DNA of 64,000 nucleotides from Halobellus sp. Atlit-31R (GTDB lineage: Archaea; Halobacteriota; Halobacteria; Halobacteriales; Haloferacaceae): contig QPLR01000002.1 in the NCBI GenBank assembly GCA_003665935.1, positions 620,001 to 684,000 on the forward strand, given 5' to 3'. The notes beneath the pieces are model-generated. The model saw only the letters and a list, made by a program, of their open reading frames with translations, made no database searches and had not been told where the DNA came from. Positions 11,435-19,093 of this stretch are shown here, piece by piece. A program made the translations under genes and the position numbers. The stretch's first letter is position 1. Every line of letters begins with the position of its first letter.

Positions 11435-11908
11435 CTACCCGTCGGCGTTGTCAGCGTCGACGTCGGCGTCGGTATCCGCGTCGGCCTCGACTCCGGACTC
11501 GCGTTGCCGTTCGGCCGCCGAGAGCGTCTCCAGCGAGATCGCGTTCGGGAGGAGTTCGCCGAGCGTGTACGTCGACACCGCGCCGTCGCCCTCGTCGCAG
11601 GCGATCTCGAGGTCCGCGTCGGCGAACTCCGCGAGCGTCTGGCGGCACATCCCGCACGGTGTGACGCCGTCGCGGGCGCTCGACGTGACCGCGATCCGAT
11701 CGAACTCCCGGTGGCCGTCCCGGACTGCCGCGGCGATGGCGACCTCCTCGGCGTGGAGGCTGTTCGAGTAGTTCGCGTTCTCGATGTTGCACCCGGCGTA
11801 GATCGTTCCGTCGGCCGTTCTGAGCGCCGCCCCGACGCGGTACTCCGAGTACGGGACGTAGGCGTCCGCGAGCGCGTCTCGGGCGCGTTCGACGAGGTCG
11901 TCTGTCAT
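11435..11908 (-). CDS. cdd: Cytidine deaminase
   Basis: Zinc-dependent deamination of cytidine/deoxycytidine to uridine. 157 residues, homotetrameric type. Zinc and catalytic residues: H52-A-E54 and P84-C85-GM-C88; substrate-binding NIENANYSNSLHAEE. The catalytic core ends near residue 130; beyond it is an acidic Asp/Ala tail (DADTDADVDADNADG) that stops just before the 9-bp minisatellite. Shifting the frame by one base after the stop continues the same kind of acidic repeat, so the tail looks shortened by a frameshift in repetitive DNA. Upstream of udp, with which it makes a pyrimidine nucleoside salvage pair. Confidence 0.9.
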   Translation of the reverse strand: MTDDLVERARDALADAYVPYSEYRVGAALRTADGTIYAGCNIENANYSNSLHAEEVAIAAAVRDGHREFDRIAVTSSARDGVTPCGMCRQTLAEFADADLEIACDEGDGAVSTYTLGELLPNAISLETLSAAERQRESGVEADADTDADVDADNADG

Positions 11909-12015
11909 ACCCGAGCCGTTCGGTCGGCGGGCGCTTGTACGTTGTCGTCCGGCCGGCCGCCACTGCCCCGGCAGTGCTCCGAAAGGGGAAGTGAAAAGCC
12001 GCTCCCGGTCGTAAG

Positions 12016-12462
12016 GTGAGTGTGCAATCGGACTCAGACCCCGACGACGCTGCGGACGAGCCCGACGCAGATCACGCCACGGCCGAGCAGGACGCCGACG
12101 CCGATCCCGGCGCAGACGACACAGACGCCGACGTCGATAGTGCCGACGCAGACGACACAGACGCCGACGTAGTCTCTACCGGCACGGGGACTCCCGGACT
12201 CGGCCGACGGATCATGCTGGGTCTCGGCGTCACGATCGTCGCCATCTCGGGCGGGGTCGGACTGTTCGTCGGCGGCAACGGCGCGGAGTCGGCCTCCGAA
12301 GCGGCGATCCTGGGGACGTCGCTTTCGATCCCGCTGACGCCCATCGCGGTCGCGCTGTACGGGGTGGTCGTCTCGACGCTCGTTCTCACCGTGCTCTTCG
12401 GACTCGTCGAATACGTCTCGCGGCTGGAAGACGACACCGCCGACCCCGACGCCCACCGCTGA
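12016..12462 (+). CDS. Two-helix membrane protein with Asp-rich N-terminal tail
   Basis: 148 residues, GTG start. Residues 1-55 are an Asp/Ala-rich disordered tail containing a 23-base direct repeat at DNA level (12112-12134 and 12148-12170). Two transmembrane helices follow, about 66-86 and 109-131, separated by a short polar loop; a basic-then-acidic C-terminus stays on the same side as the tail. The two-helix core resembles small haloarchaeal proteins often found near cytochrome oxidase genes (annotated as cox-cluster or DUF7520-type), but no oxidase gene is next to it here. Function unknown. Confidence 0.7.
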   Translation: MSVQSDSDPDDAADEPDADHATAEQDADADPGADDTDADVDSADADDTDADVVSTGTGTPGLGRRIMLGLGVTIVAISGGVGLFVGGNGAESASEAAILGTSLSIPLTPIAVALYGVVVSTLVLTVLFGLVEYVSRLEDDTADPDAHR

Positions 12463-12511
12463 CCGCAGAGACAGCGCGTCGCTTTTGTCGCTGCAGTTCC
12501 GACCTCGCTGT

Positions 12512-12793
12512 ATGAATTCGACCACGTCGGCCGACGACCGCGCGGACGCCGCGCCGACCGACGAGGAGTTCGACCCGAACGCGCCGCTGCAGTCCGACAG
12601 CGGGGGCCGGAACCGGAAGCGGGCGGCGCTCGCGGTCGCGCCGTTCCTCGCGATCGGCCTCGGCAACGTCGTCTTGCTCCTCGGGTGGGGGATCGAGCCG
12701 CTCTGGGCGTTCGCGCTGCTCCCCCCGATCCTCTTCTGTACCGTCCTCGCGTATCTCGTCTTCAGCACCGACTTCCTCAGCGATCGGACCTGA
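12512..12793 (+). CDS. Small membrane protein of unknown function
   Basis: 93 residues. An acidic N-terminus with a basic GGRNRKR stop-transfer stretch precedes two hydrophobic helices (about residues 33-52 and 55-76). Begins at ATG 12512 with a T-rich promoter-like element near 12482; a 27-base longer reading from TTG is possible but unlikely. Follows the other small membrane protein by 49 bases and could be co-transcribed with it. I do not recognise the family. Confidence 0.65.
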   Translation: MNSTTSADDRADAAPTDEEFDPNAPLQSDSGGRNRKRAALAVAPFLAIGLGNVVLLLGWGIEPLWAFALLPPILFCTVLAYLVFSTDFLSDRT

Positions 12794-12883
12794 TACGGGA
12801 AGTGGCGCACGGGAAACGGCGGTCGGTCGTCCGCGGACCTCTCGGAGACAGCGGCCGACGGCGTCGGCAGTGACTGATCGCGT

Positions 12884-13477
12884 TCAGCTCCCGGTGTCGT
12901 ACTTGTATGTCGCCTCGTCGGGATCGATCCCGAAGTCCTCGGCCGTCTCCTCGACCGGCACCTCGCCGTCCTCGGGCTCGTCGGCCGGTGAGGCCTGTTT
13001 GAATCGCTCGCGGTACTCCTCGGGGACGGCGAACGCGTCGGCCTCGACGCGCATCGCGATGACGTCGTCGCCGCGCTCTTCGCGCACCGTTTCGAGCCGG
13101 GCGGCCACCGGCTCGGGCAGGTCGCTCGTCGACACGGGCTCGAACCCAAATGGTGTGAAGTACGACGGCTGCCGCGTGAACGTGTACACCGTCTCGTAGC
13201 CCTCGTCGCCCGCTTCGGCGACCAGTCGCTCCATCACGTGCGCGGCGACGCCCTGCTGTCGCCACGGCGGGAGCGTGTAGACGAACGCGAGCTCACAGAA
13301 GTTCCCCGCCTCAGTCTTGTGAACGCGAATGCGGCCGAAGCCGGCCTTTCGCGACGACTCCTCGTCGAGCGCGATCACGTAGTCCCGGGACCGAAACGCG
13401 GGATCGTCGATTTCGGCCTCCTCGATCCTGTCGAGTAACCAGACCTCGTCGCGGTTCTTTGCGTCCCGGACGTACAT
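12884..13477 (-). CDS. GNAT-family N-acetyltransferase
   Basis: 197 residues. The acetyl-CoA-binding loop is visible as PPWRQQGVAAHVMERL (motif A, Q-x-x-G-x-A), followed by a beta strand/helix of motif B (GYETVYTFTRQPSYFTPFGFEPV). The 'FTPFGFEPV' end resembles short N-acetylglutamate synthase-like GNATs, but substrate cannot be assigned. The last 40 residues are an acidic extension ending in a Tyr/Lys motif. ATG 13477 is used; an upstream TTG at 13504 would add nine residues. Confidence 0.8.
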   Translation of the reverse strand: MYVRDAKNRDEVWLLDRIEEAEIDDPAFRSRDYVIALDEESSRKAGFGRIRVHKTEAGNFCELAFVYTLPPWRQQGVAAHVMERLVAEAGDEGYETVYTFTRQPSYFTPFGFEPVSTSDLPEPVAARLETVREERGDDVIAMRVEADAFAVPEEYRERFKQASPADEPEDGEVPVEETAEDFGIDPDEATYKYDTGS

Positions 13478-13580
13478 ATGGCCCGATACAACACCGCGAG
13501 GCAAGTGTATTGCGGAGCGCGCCGTCGGTCGGCCGCGCCAGGCAACAGTTTTGTATCGGTCTGTGTGCTACGGGTCGACG

Positions 13581-14195
13581 ATGGCCCGCCTCTTACCCTC
13601 CCAGTCCGATCCCGACGTCGACGCCGCGCCACGGGTCGTCGGACTCGACGACGACGACGCCGACGACCTCCTCTCGGCGCTCTCGTCGGCGACCGCACGC
13701 CGGATCCTCGCAGCGCTCCACGAAGAGCCGACCAACTCCGCCGCCCTCGCCGACGCGGTCGACACGTCCCTACAGAACGTCCAGTACCACATCCAGCGCC
13801 TAGAAGACGCGGGTGCGGTGGCGGTCGTGGACACGGCGTACTCCGAGAAGGGTCGCGAGATGAAGGTGTACGCGCCGGCGAACCGTCCGCTCGTGGTCGT
13901 CGCGGCCGACAGCGACGAGACCGACGGGCTCGCGGCGGCGCTCAAGCGTCTGTTCGCCGGCGTCACCGTCGTCGGCCTCGTGAGCCTCCTCGCGCAGGTC
14001 GCGATCGACGGGCTCCCGTTCGTCGCGCAGACCGGCGGTGCCGACGGCGGCGTCTCGGTGCAGACCACCGAATCCGCGCAGGTGGCCACCGAGACGGCCG
14101 CCGCCTCCGGCGTCCCCCCCGGACTGCTGGTGTTTCTCGGCGGCGTGACCGTCCTCCTCGCGTGGTTTGCAGTCTGGTTCGTGCGGCAGCGATGA
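13581..14195 (+). CDS. Membrane-tethered ArsR-type HTH regulator
   Basis: 204 residues. Residues 28-100 form an ArsR-type winged helix (ATARRILAALHEEPTNSAALADAVDTSLQNVQYHIQRLEDAGAVAVVD) with a dimerising first helix. Two hydrophobic helices follow, about 123-143 and 179-201, enclosing a 35-residue extracytoplasmic loop rich in Gly, Thr and Ala. A DNA-binding domain fixed to the membrane implies one-component sensing of an external or membrane signal. No ArsR metal-site cysteines. Start at ATG 13581; divergent from the GNAT gene. Target genes unknown, most likely its own promoter. Confidence 0.8.
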   Translation: MARLLPSQSDPDVDAAPRVVGLDDDDADDLLSALSSATARRILAALHEEPTNSAALADAVDTSLQNVQYHIQRLEDAGAVAVVDTAYSEKGREMKVYAPANRPLVVVAADSDETDGLAAALKRLFAGVTVVGLVSLLAQVAIDGLPFVAQTGGADGGVSVQTTESAQVATETAAASGVPPGLLVFLGGVTVLLAWFAVWFVRQR

Positions 14196-14288
14196 GCGTG
14201 TTCGCGAGAGCGGGCTCTCGCGCAGTCGGGGCCCCTCTGGCGACTTCTCTCCCGTAAGTATTCGTACCCAGGCCTACAAGACGTAGAT

Positions 14289-14804
14289 ATGAACCACCCG
14301 GGCGAGGTCGAAGGCATCGCCGTCGGCGTCGACGCGGACGGCGACAACATCCCCGCAGTCGTGGTCGCCGCGCGGTCGGAGCTGCTGCCCATCGTCGTCA
14401 CGGCCGATCAGGCACGGGCGATCCAGCTCGCGATCGCCGGGGACTCCTTCGAGCGCCCACTGACGCACGACCTTCTCGTGGAGATGCTCATCGAGTTCGG
14501 CGGCGCGATCGACAGGGTCCGTATCGACGACGTCGCCGACGGGACGTTCTACGCCAAGATTGACGCGGAGCGGTACGACGACGGCGAAGCCCAGCGGTTC
14601 GTCTTCGATGCGCGCCCGAGCGACGCCGTCGCGCTCGCGGTCCGCGTCGACTGCCCGATCGAGGTCTCGGACGTCGTTCTCGACGAGGCCGGACAGCCCC
14701 CCGAGCGGTTCGAGTTCGGCGGCGGTTCCGCCGAGGACACAGCCCGAGAGCCGGACGAGTTCAACGACTTCGACGAGTTCGACGACTTCGGCGACGAGCG
14801 CTGA
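14289..14804 (+). CDS. Bifunctional nuclease (DUF151) family protein
   Basis: 171 residues. The BFN domain covers residues 20-125: LLPIVVTADQARAIQLAIAG, PLTHDLLVEMLIEFGG, and the hallmark FDARPSDAVALAVRVDCPIEV. Plant and bacterial relatives have been reported to have RNase/DNase activity in vitro; the physiological role in archaea is unknown. The C-terminal 40 residues are an Asp/Phe-rich acidic tail (NDFDEFDDFGDE). Single gene with a short upstream gap. Confidence 0.85.
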   Translation: MNHPGEVEGIAVGVDADGDNIPAVVVAARSELLPIVVTADQARAIQLAIAGDSFERPLTHDLLVEMLIEFGGAIDRVRIDDVADGTFYAKIDAERYDDGEAQRFVFDARPSDAVALAVRVDCPIEVSDVVLDEAGQPPERFEFGGGSAEDTAREPDEFNDFDEFDDFGDER

Positions 14805-14876
14805 GAGGGCCGGCATCTGCTCGTCCGCGGCACGCCGCCGCGTATGCTTATTTCTCCGGGGCCCGAATGCTCGGCT

Positions 14877-15335
14877 ATGTCACTCTCGGTTGCGACCCCA
14901 CCAGCCCCGAATCTGGAAGACGCCGTCGACCCGAACGAGTACGAGGACGCCGACGTCGTCGGCGACACCGACTACCGACGCGGCGATCTCGAGACCCTCC
15001 TCCGCGACGGCGCGTGGGCGGACGCCTTCGAGCTGTGGGCCGCGGACACCGACGTGACCGAGGCCGAGTGGGCGATCGTGCTCGACCTCGAGATGCTCTC
15101 GCACTTCGACTTCTTCTGGGACGACTTCGCCGACCGGGTCGGCTACCACGCTCCCGGGCTCCCGGAGGACTGGAAGGAGCGGCAGCTCCACCCCGAGATC
15201 GACTCCTGGAAGACCGTCTCCAGCATCAACGCGGGCCTGACCGAACTCGGGCAGACGGTCTGTGAGGTGCTGAAGGACGACTACATCACCTGGGAGTCGG
15301 AGTACGAAGCGCCCGAGGATCTGCCCGATTTCTAA
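14877..15335 (+). CDS. Conserved haloarchaeal protein of unknown function
   Basis: 152 residues, soluble, acidic, rich in Trp and Asp. Mostly helical by inspection, with a Trp/Asp-rich central stretch (SHFDFFWDDFADRVGYHAPG) and LPEDWKERQLHPEID. Contains a single Cys near the end. No motif I can assign to an enzymatic family. A TATA-like CTTATTT lies about 28 bases before ATG 14877, so a leaderless mRNA is likely. A T6 tract follows the stop codon within ten bases. Confidence 0.75.
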   Translation: MSLSVATPPAPNLEDAVDPNEYEDADVVGDTDYRRGDLETLLRDGAWADAFELWAADTDVTEAEWAIVLDLEMLSHFDFFWDDFADRVGYHAPGLPEDWKERQLHPEIDSWKTVSSINAGLTELGQTVCEVLKDDYITWESEYEAPEDLPDF

Positions 15336-15343
15336 CACCCACC

Positions 15344-15443
15344 TTTTTTCACCGGGGCCTCGCGTCGCCTGCGGCGACGCTCGACCCCGGCCAAAAAAGC
15401 TGGACCAAAAAAACCGCGAGGCTCGCGTTCGCTCGCCTCGCGG
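15344..15443. terminator. T-tracts and hairpins after the 14877 gene
   Basis: T6 at 15344-15349 gives a simple archaeal terminator for the upstream gene. It is followed by a GCGTCGC/GCGACGC hairpin (15362-15380), two A-tracts (T-tracts on the minus strand) and a nine-base-pair stem CCGCGAGGC/GCCTCGCGG (15414-15443). Confidence 0.6.
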
Positions 15444-15477
15444 CACTACTGCTGTCGGACCGCACCGCTACCGCGGC

Positions 15478-15768
15478 AGCACAGCACCGTTGCATTTTCC
15501 TTTCGACTTCGTCGGACTCCGCCACGGTCGACGCCGACGGCAGCGTGACCAGCACAGCACCGTTGCATTTTCCTTTCGACTTCGTCCCCGATACTGCGAT
15601 TGCACGGCCCCGCACCGCTACTGTGACAGCACAGCCCCGCACCGCTCCCGCGGCAGCACAGCACCGCTGCGTATTCCTTTCGTCTCCGTCCCCGATACTG
15701 CGACAGCACATCCCCGCACCGCCTCCGCGGTAGCACTGCACTGTTTGCTCTTCCCTTTCGCCTCCGTT
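15478..15768. repeat. Four degenerate copies of a ~36-bp core repeat upstream of ileS
   Basis: Copies of a core that starts AGCACAGCACCG and ends TTTCGACTTCGTC lie at 15478-15513 and 15551-15586 (identical), 15655-15690 and 15732-15768 (diverged), spaced 73, 104 and 77 bases apart. Between them are GCACCGCT-type linkers (CCCCGATACTGCGA). The 593-base stretch 15336-15928 holds no credible gene: apparent open frames are low-complexity Thr/Arg/Ala repeats. Likely a dispersed intergenic repeat family. Confidence 0.85.
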
Positions 15769-15899
15769 TTAGATACCGCGACGGCACAGCCGCGCACCGC
15801 TCCCGCGACGGCGACCGCACAGTACTGCGTTGGTCGCCGTCTCGCCCTCGGAGCGGCGACGCCCGCCACAGCGACCCGAACGCCGCGGTTCCACGGATT

Positions 15900-15907
15900 T
15901 CATATAC
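15900..15907 (+). promoter_or_regulatory. TATA box of ileS
   Basis: TCATATAC about 25 bases before ATG 15929; leaderless transcript expected, so the upstream repeats are probably outside the mRNA. Confidence 0.55.
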
Positions 15908-15928
15908 GTTCGCTGGTAGTCCCTCTGT

Positions 15929-18900
15929 ATGGACGAAGTCGACGACCAGTACACGCCCGCGGAGGTCGAATCCGCGGTCGGAGAGTACTGGGACGACACC
16001 GACGCCTACGAGGCGACGAAGGAGGCCCACGCCGACGACCCCGCCTTCTTCTTCGTCGACGGACCGCCGTACACCTCTGGCCAGATGCACCTCGGTACGG
16101 CCTGGAACAAGACGCTGAAGGACGCCATCATCCGCTACAAGCGGATGACGGGCCACCGCGTCACCGACCGGCCGGGCTACGATATGCACGGGCTCCCGAT
16201 CGAGGTGAAAGTCGAGGAGGAGCTCGGCTTCGAGACCAAACGCGACATCGAGGAGTACGGCATCGAGTCGTTCATCGAGGAGTGCAAAGACTTCGCCGAG
16301 CGGAACCGCGCCGCGATGGACGAGGACTTTCAGTCGATCGGCGTCTGGATGGACTGGGACGACCCCTACGAGACCATCTCGCCGGAGTATATGGAAGCCG
16401 CCTGGTGGGCGTTCCAGCAGGTCGACGAGCGCGGACTCGTCGAACAGGGCAAGCGCTCGGTCAACTACTGTCCGCGCTGTCAGACCGCCATCGCGGCCAA
16501 CGAGGTCGAGTACGACGAGATCACCTCGCCGTCGATCTACGTGAAGTTCCCGCTGCAGGGTCGAGAAGGGAGTCTCGTCATCTGGACGACGACGCCGTGG
16601 ACGATCCCCGCGAACACGTTCGTCGCCGTCGCCGGCGAGATGACCTACCAGGCCGTCCGCGCCGAGAAGGGCGGCGAGGAGGAAGTCCTCTACGTCGCCG
16701 AACCCTGCGTCGAAGACGTGCTGAAGCAGGGCCGCTACGAGGAGTACGAGGTCGTCGACGAGTACGACGGCGAGGAGCTCGTCGGCTGGACCTACGACAA
16801 CCCCCTCGAGTCACACCTGAACGAGTACGCCGACTTCGAGGGCGCCGGGCAGGTGTACACGGCCGACTACGTCGAAGCCGACCGCACCGGCCTCGTTCAT
16901 TCGGCCCCCGGCCACGGGCAGGAGGACTTCGCCCGCGGCCAGGAACTCGGGCTCGACGTCTACGTGCCCGTCGACGGCCGCGGCGAGTTCACCGAGGCGG
17001 CCGGCGACTACGCCGGGACGTTCGTCCGCGACGCCAACGACCCGATCGTCGACGATCTCGACGCCGCCGGCGCGCTGCTCGCCTCCGGAACTCACGACCA
17101 CCGGTACGGACACTGCTGGCGCTGTGACACGGACATCATCTTCCTCGCGACCGACCAGTGGTTCATCACCGTCACCGACATCAAAGAGGAACTGCTCGAC
17201 AACATCGACGACTCCGAGTGGTATCCGCAGTGGGCGCGTGACAACCGGTTCCGCGACTTCGTCTCCGACGCGCCGGACTGGAACATCTCCCGGCAGCGCT
17301 ACTGGGGGATCCCCCTGCCGATCTGGCAGGCCGACGACGGCGACTGGATCGTCGTCGGCACGCGTCAGGAACTGGCCGAGCGCGCCGATCAGGACGTCGA
17401 TCCCGACGAGATCGATCTCCACCGCCCGTCTGTCGACCCCCTGACGATCACCGAGGACGGCACGACCTACGAGCGCGTGCCGGACGTCTTCGACGTCTGG
17501 ATCGACTCCTCGGTCGCCTCCTGGGGGACGATCGACTACCCCGGCGAGACGGCCGCCTTCGAGGAGCTGTGGCCCGCGGACTTCATCGTCGAGGCCCACG
17601 ACCAGACCCGCGGGTGGTTCTGGTCTCAGCTCGGGATGGGCACCGCCGCGGTCGGCGAGGCCCCCTACGAACAGGTGATGATGCACGGCTTCGTCAACGA
17701 CGAGGACGGCCGGAAGATGTCGAAGTCGCGCGGGAACATCGTCACGCCCGAGGAGGCGATCGAGCGCGCCGGCCGCGATCCGCTGCGGGCGTACCTGCTC
17801 AGTCACGACCAGCAGGGCGTCGACCTCTCTTTCGAGTGGGACGGCCTAGGGGAGATGCAGTCGACGCTCAACATCTTCTGGAACGTCTTCCGCTTCCCGC
17901 TGCCGTATATGGATCTCGACGGCTACGACCCGGCCGAGGCCGACCTCGACGACGGCGACCTCACCGTCGTCGACGAGTGGGTGCTCTCGCGCCTGCAGTC
18001 CGTCGAAGCCGAGGCCGCCGAGGCCTGGGAGAACTTCGAGGTCAGCGACGCGCTCAACGCCGTCCTCGAGTTCCTCACCGAGGACGTCTCGCGGTTCTAC
18101 GTGAAAGCCATCCGCGAGCGGATGTGGGAGGAAGAGGACTCCGCGTCCAAGCGCGGCGCGTACGCGACGCTCGCGACGGTCCTCGAGGAGACGATCAGAC
18201 TGCTCGCACCCTACACGCCGTACCTCGCCGAGCGGATGCACCAGCACCTCGACGGCGAGGCGACGAGCGTTCACGCGCTCTCGTACCCGACCGCCGACGA
18301 GACGCTGCGCGATCCGGAGCTCGAACGGCAGATGGCGGTCCTCCGCGACGTCGAGGAGGCGGCCGCGAACGCGCGCCAGCAGGGCGGCCGCAAGCTCCGT
18401 TGGCCCGTCCAGCGGGTCGTCGTCGCCACCGAGGACGACGCCGTCGCCGACGCCGTCGAGTCGCTGTCGGAACTCCTCGGCGAGCGGGTCAACGCCCGCT
18501 CGATCGACGTCGTCTCCGAGTTCGACGAGCTCGTCGAGCGCGCCGATCCGCAGATGAGCGTCGTCGGCCCGGCGTTCGGCGCGGACGCCCAGAAGGTGAT
18601 GGAAGCGGTGCAGGGCAAGACCCGCGCCGAGGTCGAATCGGGCGTCGAGGTCGACGGCGAGACCTACGAGCTCACCGACGAGATGGTGCGGTACGAGGCC
18701 GAGCCGCCGGCCCACATCTCGGGGGCCGAGTTCGAGGACGGCACCGTCTACGTCGACACCGAACTCACCGACGAGATCGAGGCCGAGGGCTACGCCCGCG
18801 ACGTCGTTCGGCGGGTGCAGGAGATGCGCAAGCAGCTCGATCTCGACGTCGACGCCGAGATCGACACGTACGTCCACGTCGCTGACGACCGCGTCGCCGA

Positions 18901-19069
18901 GTTCGTCGATCGTCACCGCGACGTCGTCGCCGACGAGACCCGGACGCACGAGTTCGTCGACGGCGAGGAGCTGGCGGTCGAAGGCGAGTGGGCACTGGTC
19001 GAAGAGTGGGACGTCGAAGGCGTGACCGTCACGATCGGCGTCGAGCCGGTCGCCGAGCAGTCGGCGTAA
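15929..19069 (+). CDS. ileS: Isoleucyl-tRNA synthetase
   Basis: Class I aminoacyl-tRNA synthetase that charges tRNA-Ile. 1046 residues, the usual archaeal/eukaryal-type length. Rossmann catalytic core with the HIGH motif as H54-LGT57 and the second signature as K596-MSKS600; the CP1 editing domain, which hydrolyses Val-tRNA, lies in between (TTTPWTIPANTFVAV). The anticodon-binding helical domain follows, then a C-terminal domain (EMRKQLDLDVDAEIDTYV) of the archaeal/eukaryal type. Transcribed alone with its own TATA box, convergent with glpC. Confidence 0.97.
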   Translation: MDEVDDQYTPAEVESAVGEYWDDTDAYEATKEAHADDPAFFFVDGPPYTSGQMHLGTAWNKTLKDAIIRYKRMTGHRVTDRPGYDMHGLPIEVKVEEELGFETKRDIEEYGIESFIEECKDFAERNRAAMDEDFQSIGVWMDWDDPYETISPEYMEAAWWAFQQVDERGLVEQGKRSVNYCPRCQTAIAANEVEYDEITSPSIYVKFPLQGREGSLVIWTTTPWTIPANTFVAVAGEMTYQAVRAEKGGEEEVLYVAEPCVEDVLKQGRYEEYEVVDEYDGEELVGWTYDNPLESHLNEYADFEGAGQVYTADYVEADRTGLVHSAPGHGQEDFARGQELGLDVYVPVDGRGEFTEAAGDYAGTFVRDANDPIVDDLDAAGALLASGTHDHRYGHCWRCDTDIIFLATDQWFITVTDIKEELLDNIDDSEWYPQWARDNRFRDFVSDAPDWNISRQRYWGIPLPIWQADDGDWIVVGTRQELAERADQDVDPDEIDLHRPSVDPLTITEDGTTYERVPDVFDVWIDSSVASWGTIDYPGETAAFEELWPADFIVEAHDQTRGWFWSQLGMGTAAVGEAPYEQVMMHGFVNDEDGRKMSKSRGNIVTPEEAIERAGRDPLRAYLLSHDQQGVDLSFEWDGLGEMQSTLNIFWNVFRFPLPYMDLDGYDPAEADLDDGDLTVVDEWVLSRLQSVEAEAAEAWENFEVSDALNAVLEFLTEDVSRFYVKAIRERMWEEEDSASKRGAYATLATVLEETIRLLAPYTPYLAERMHQHLDGEATSVHALSYPTADETLRDPELERQMAVLRDVEEAAANARQQGGRKLRWPVQRVVVATEDDAVADAVESLSELLGERVNARSIDVVSEFDELVERADPQMSVVGPAFGADAQKVMEAVQGKTRAEVESGVEVDGETYELTDEMVRYEAEPPAHISGAEFEDGTVYVDTELTDEIEAEGYARDVVRRVQEMRKQLDLDVDAEIDTYVHVADDRVAEFVDRHRDVVADETRTHEFVDGEELAVEGEWALVEEWDVEGVTVTIGVEPVAEQSA

Positions 19070-19093
19070 CGAAACGGAGCGCCGCGCTCGCGC

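Noticed and set aside
11292..11771. Repeat-containing open frames on the plus strand (Val-Gly-Ala and Ser-Val-Leu repeats)
   Set aside because: Products of the 9-bp minisatellite running antisense to cdd.
15478..15768. Could the repeats before ileS be a CRISPR array or T-box leader?
   Set aside because: Copies diverge, spacers are themselves repetitive and unequal, and no cas gene is near; T-boxes are not known in haloarchaea and the ileS TATA box is downstream of the repeats.
15490..17127. 545-codon frame covering the repeat array and the start of ileS
   Set aside because: Arg-rich shadow through repeats and ileS in another frame; ileS is certain.
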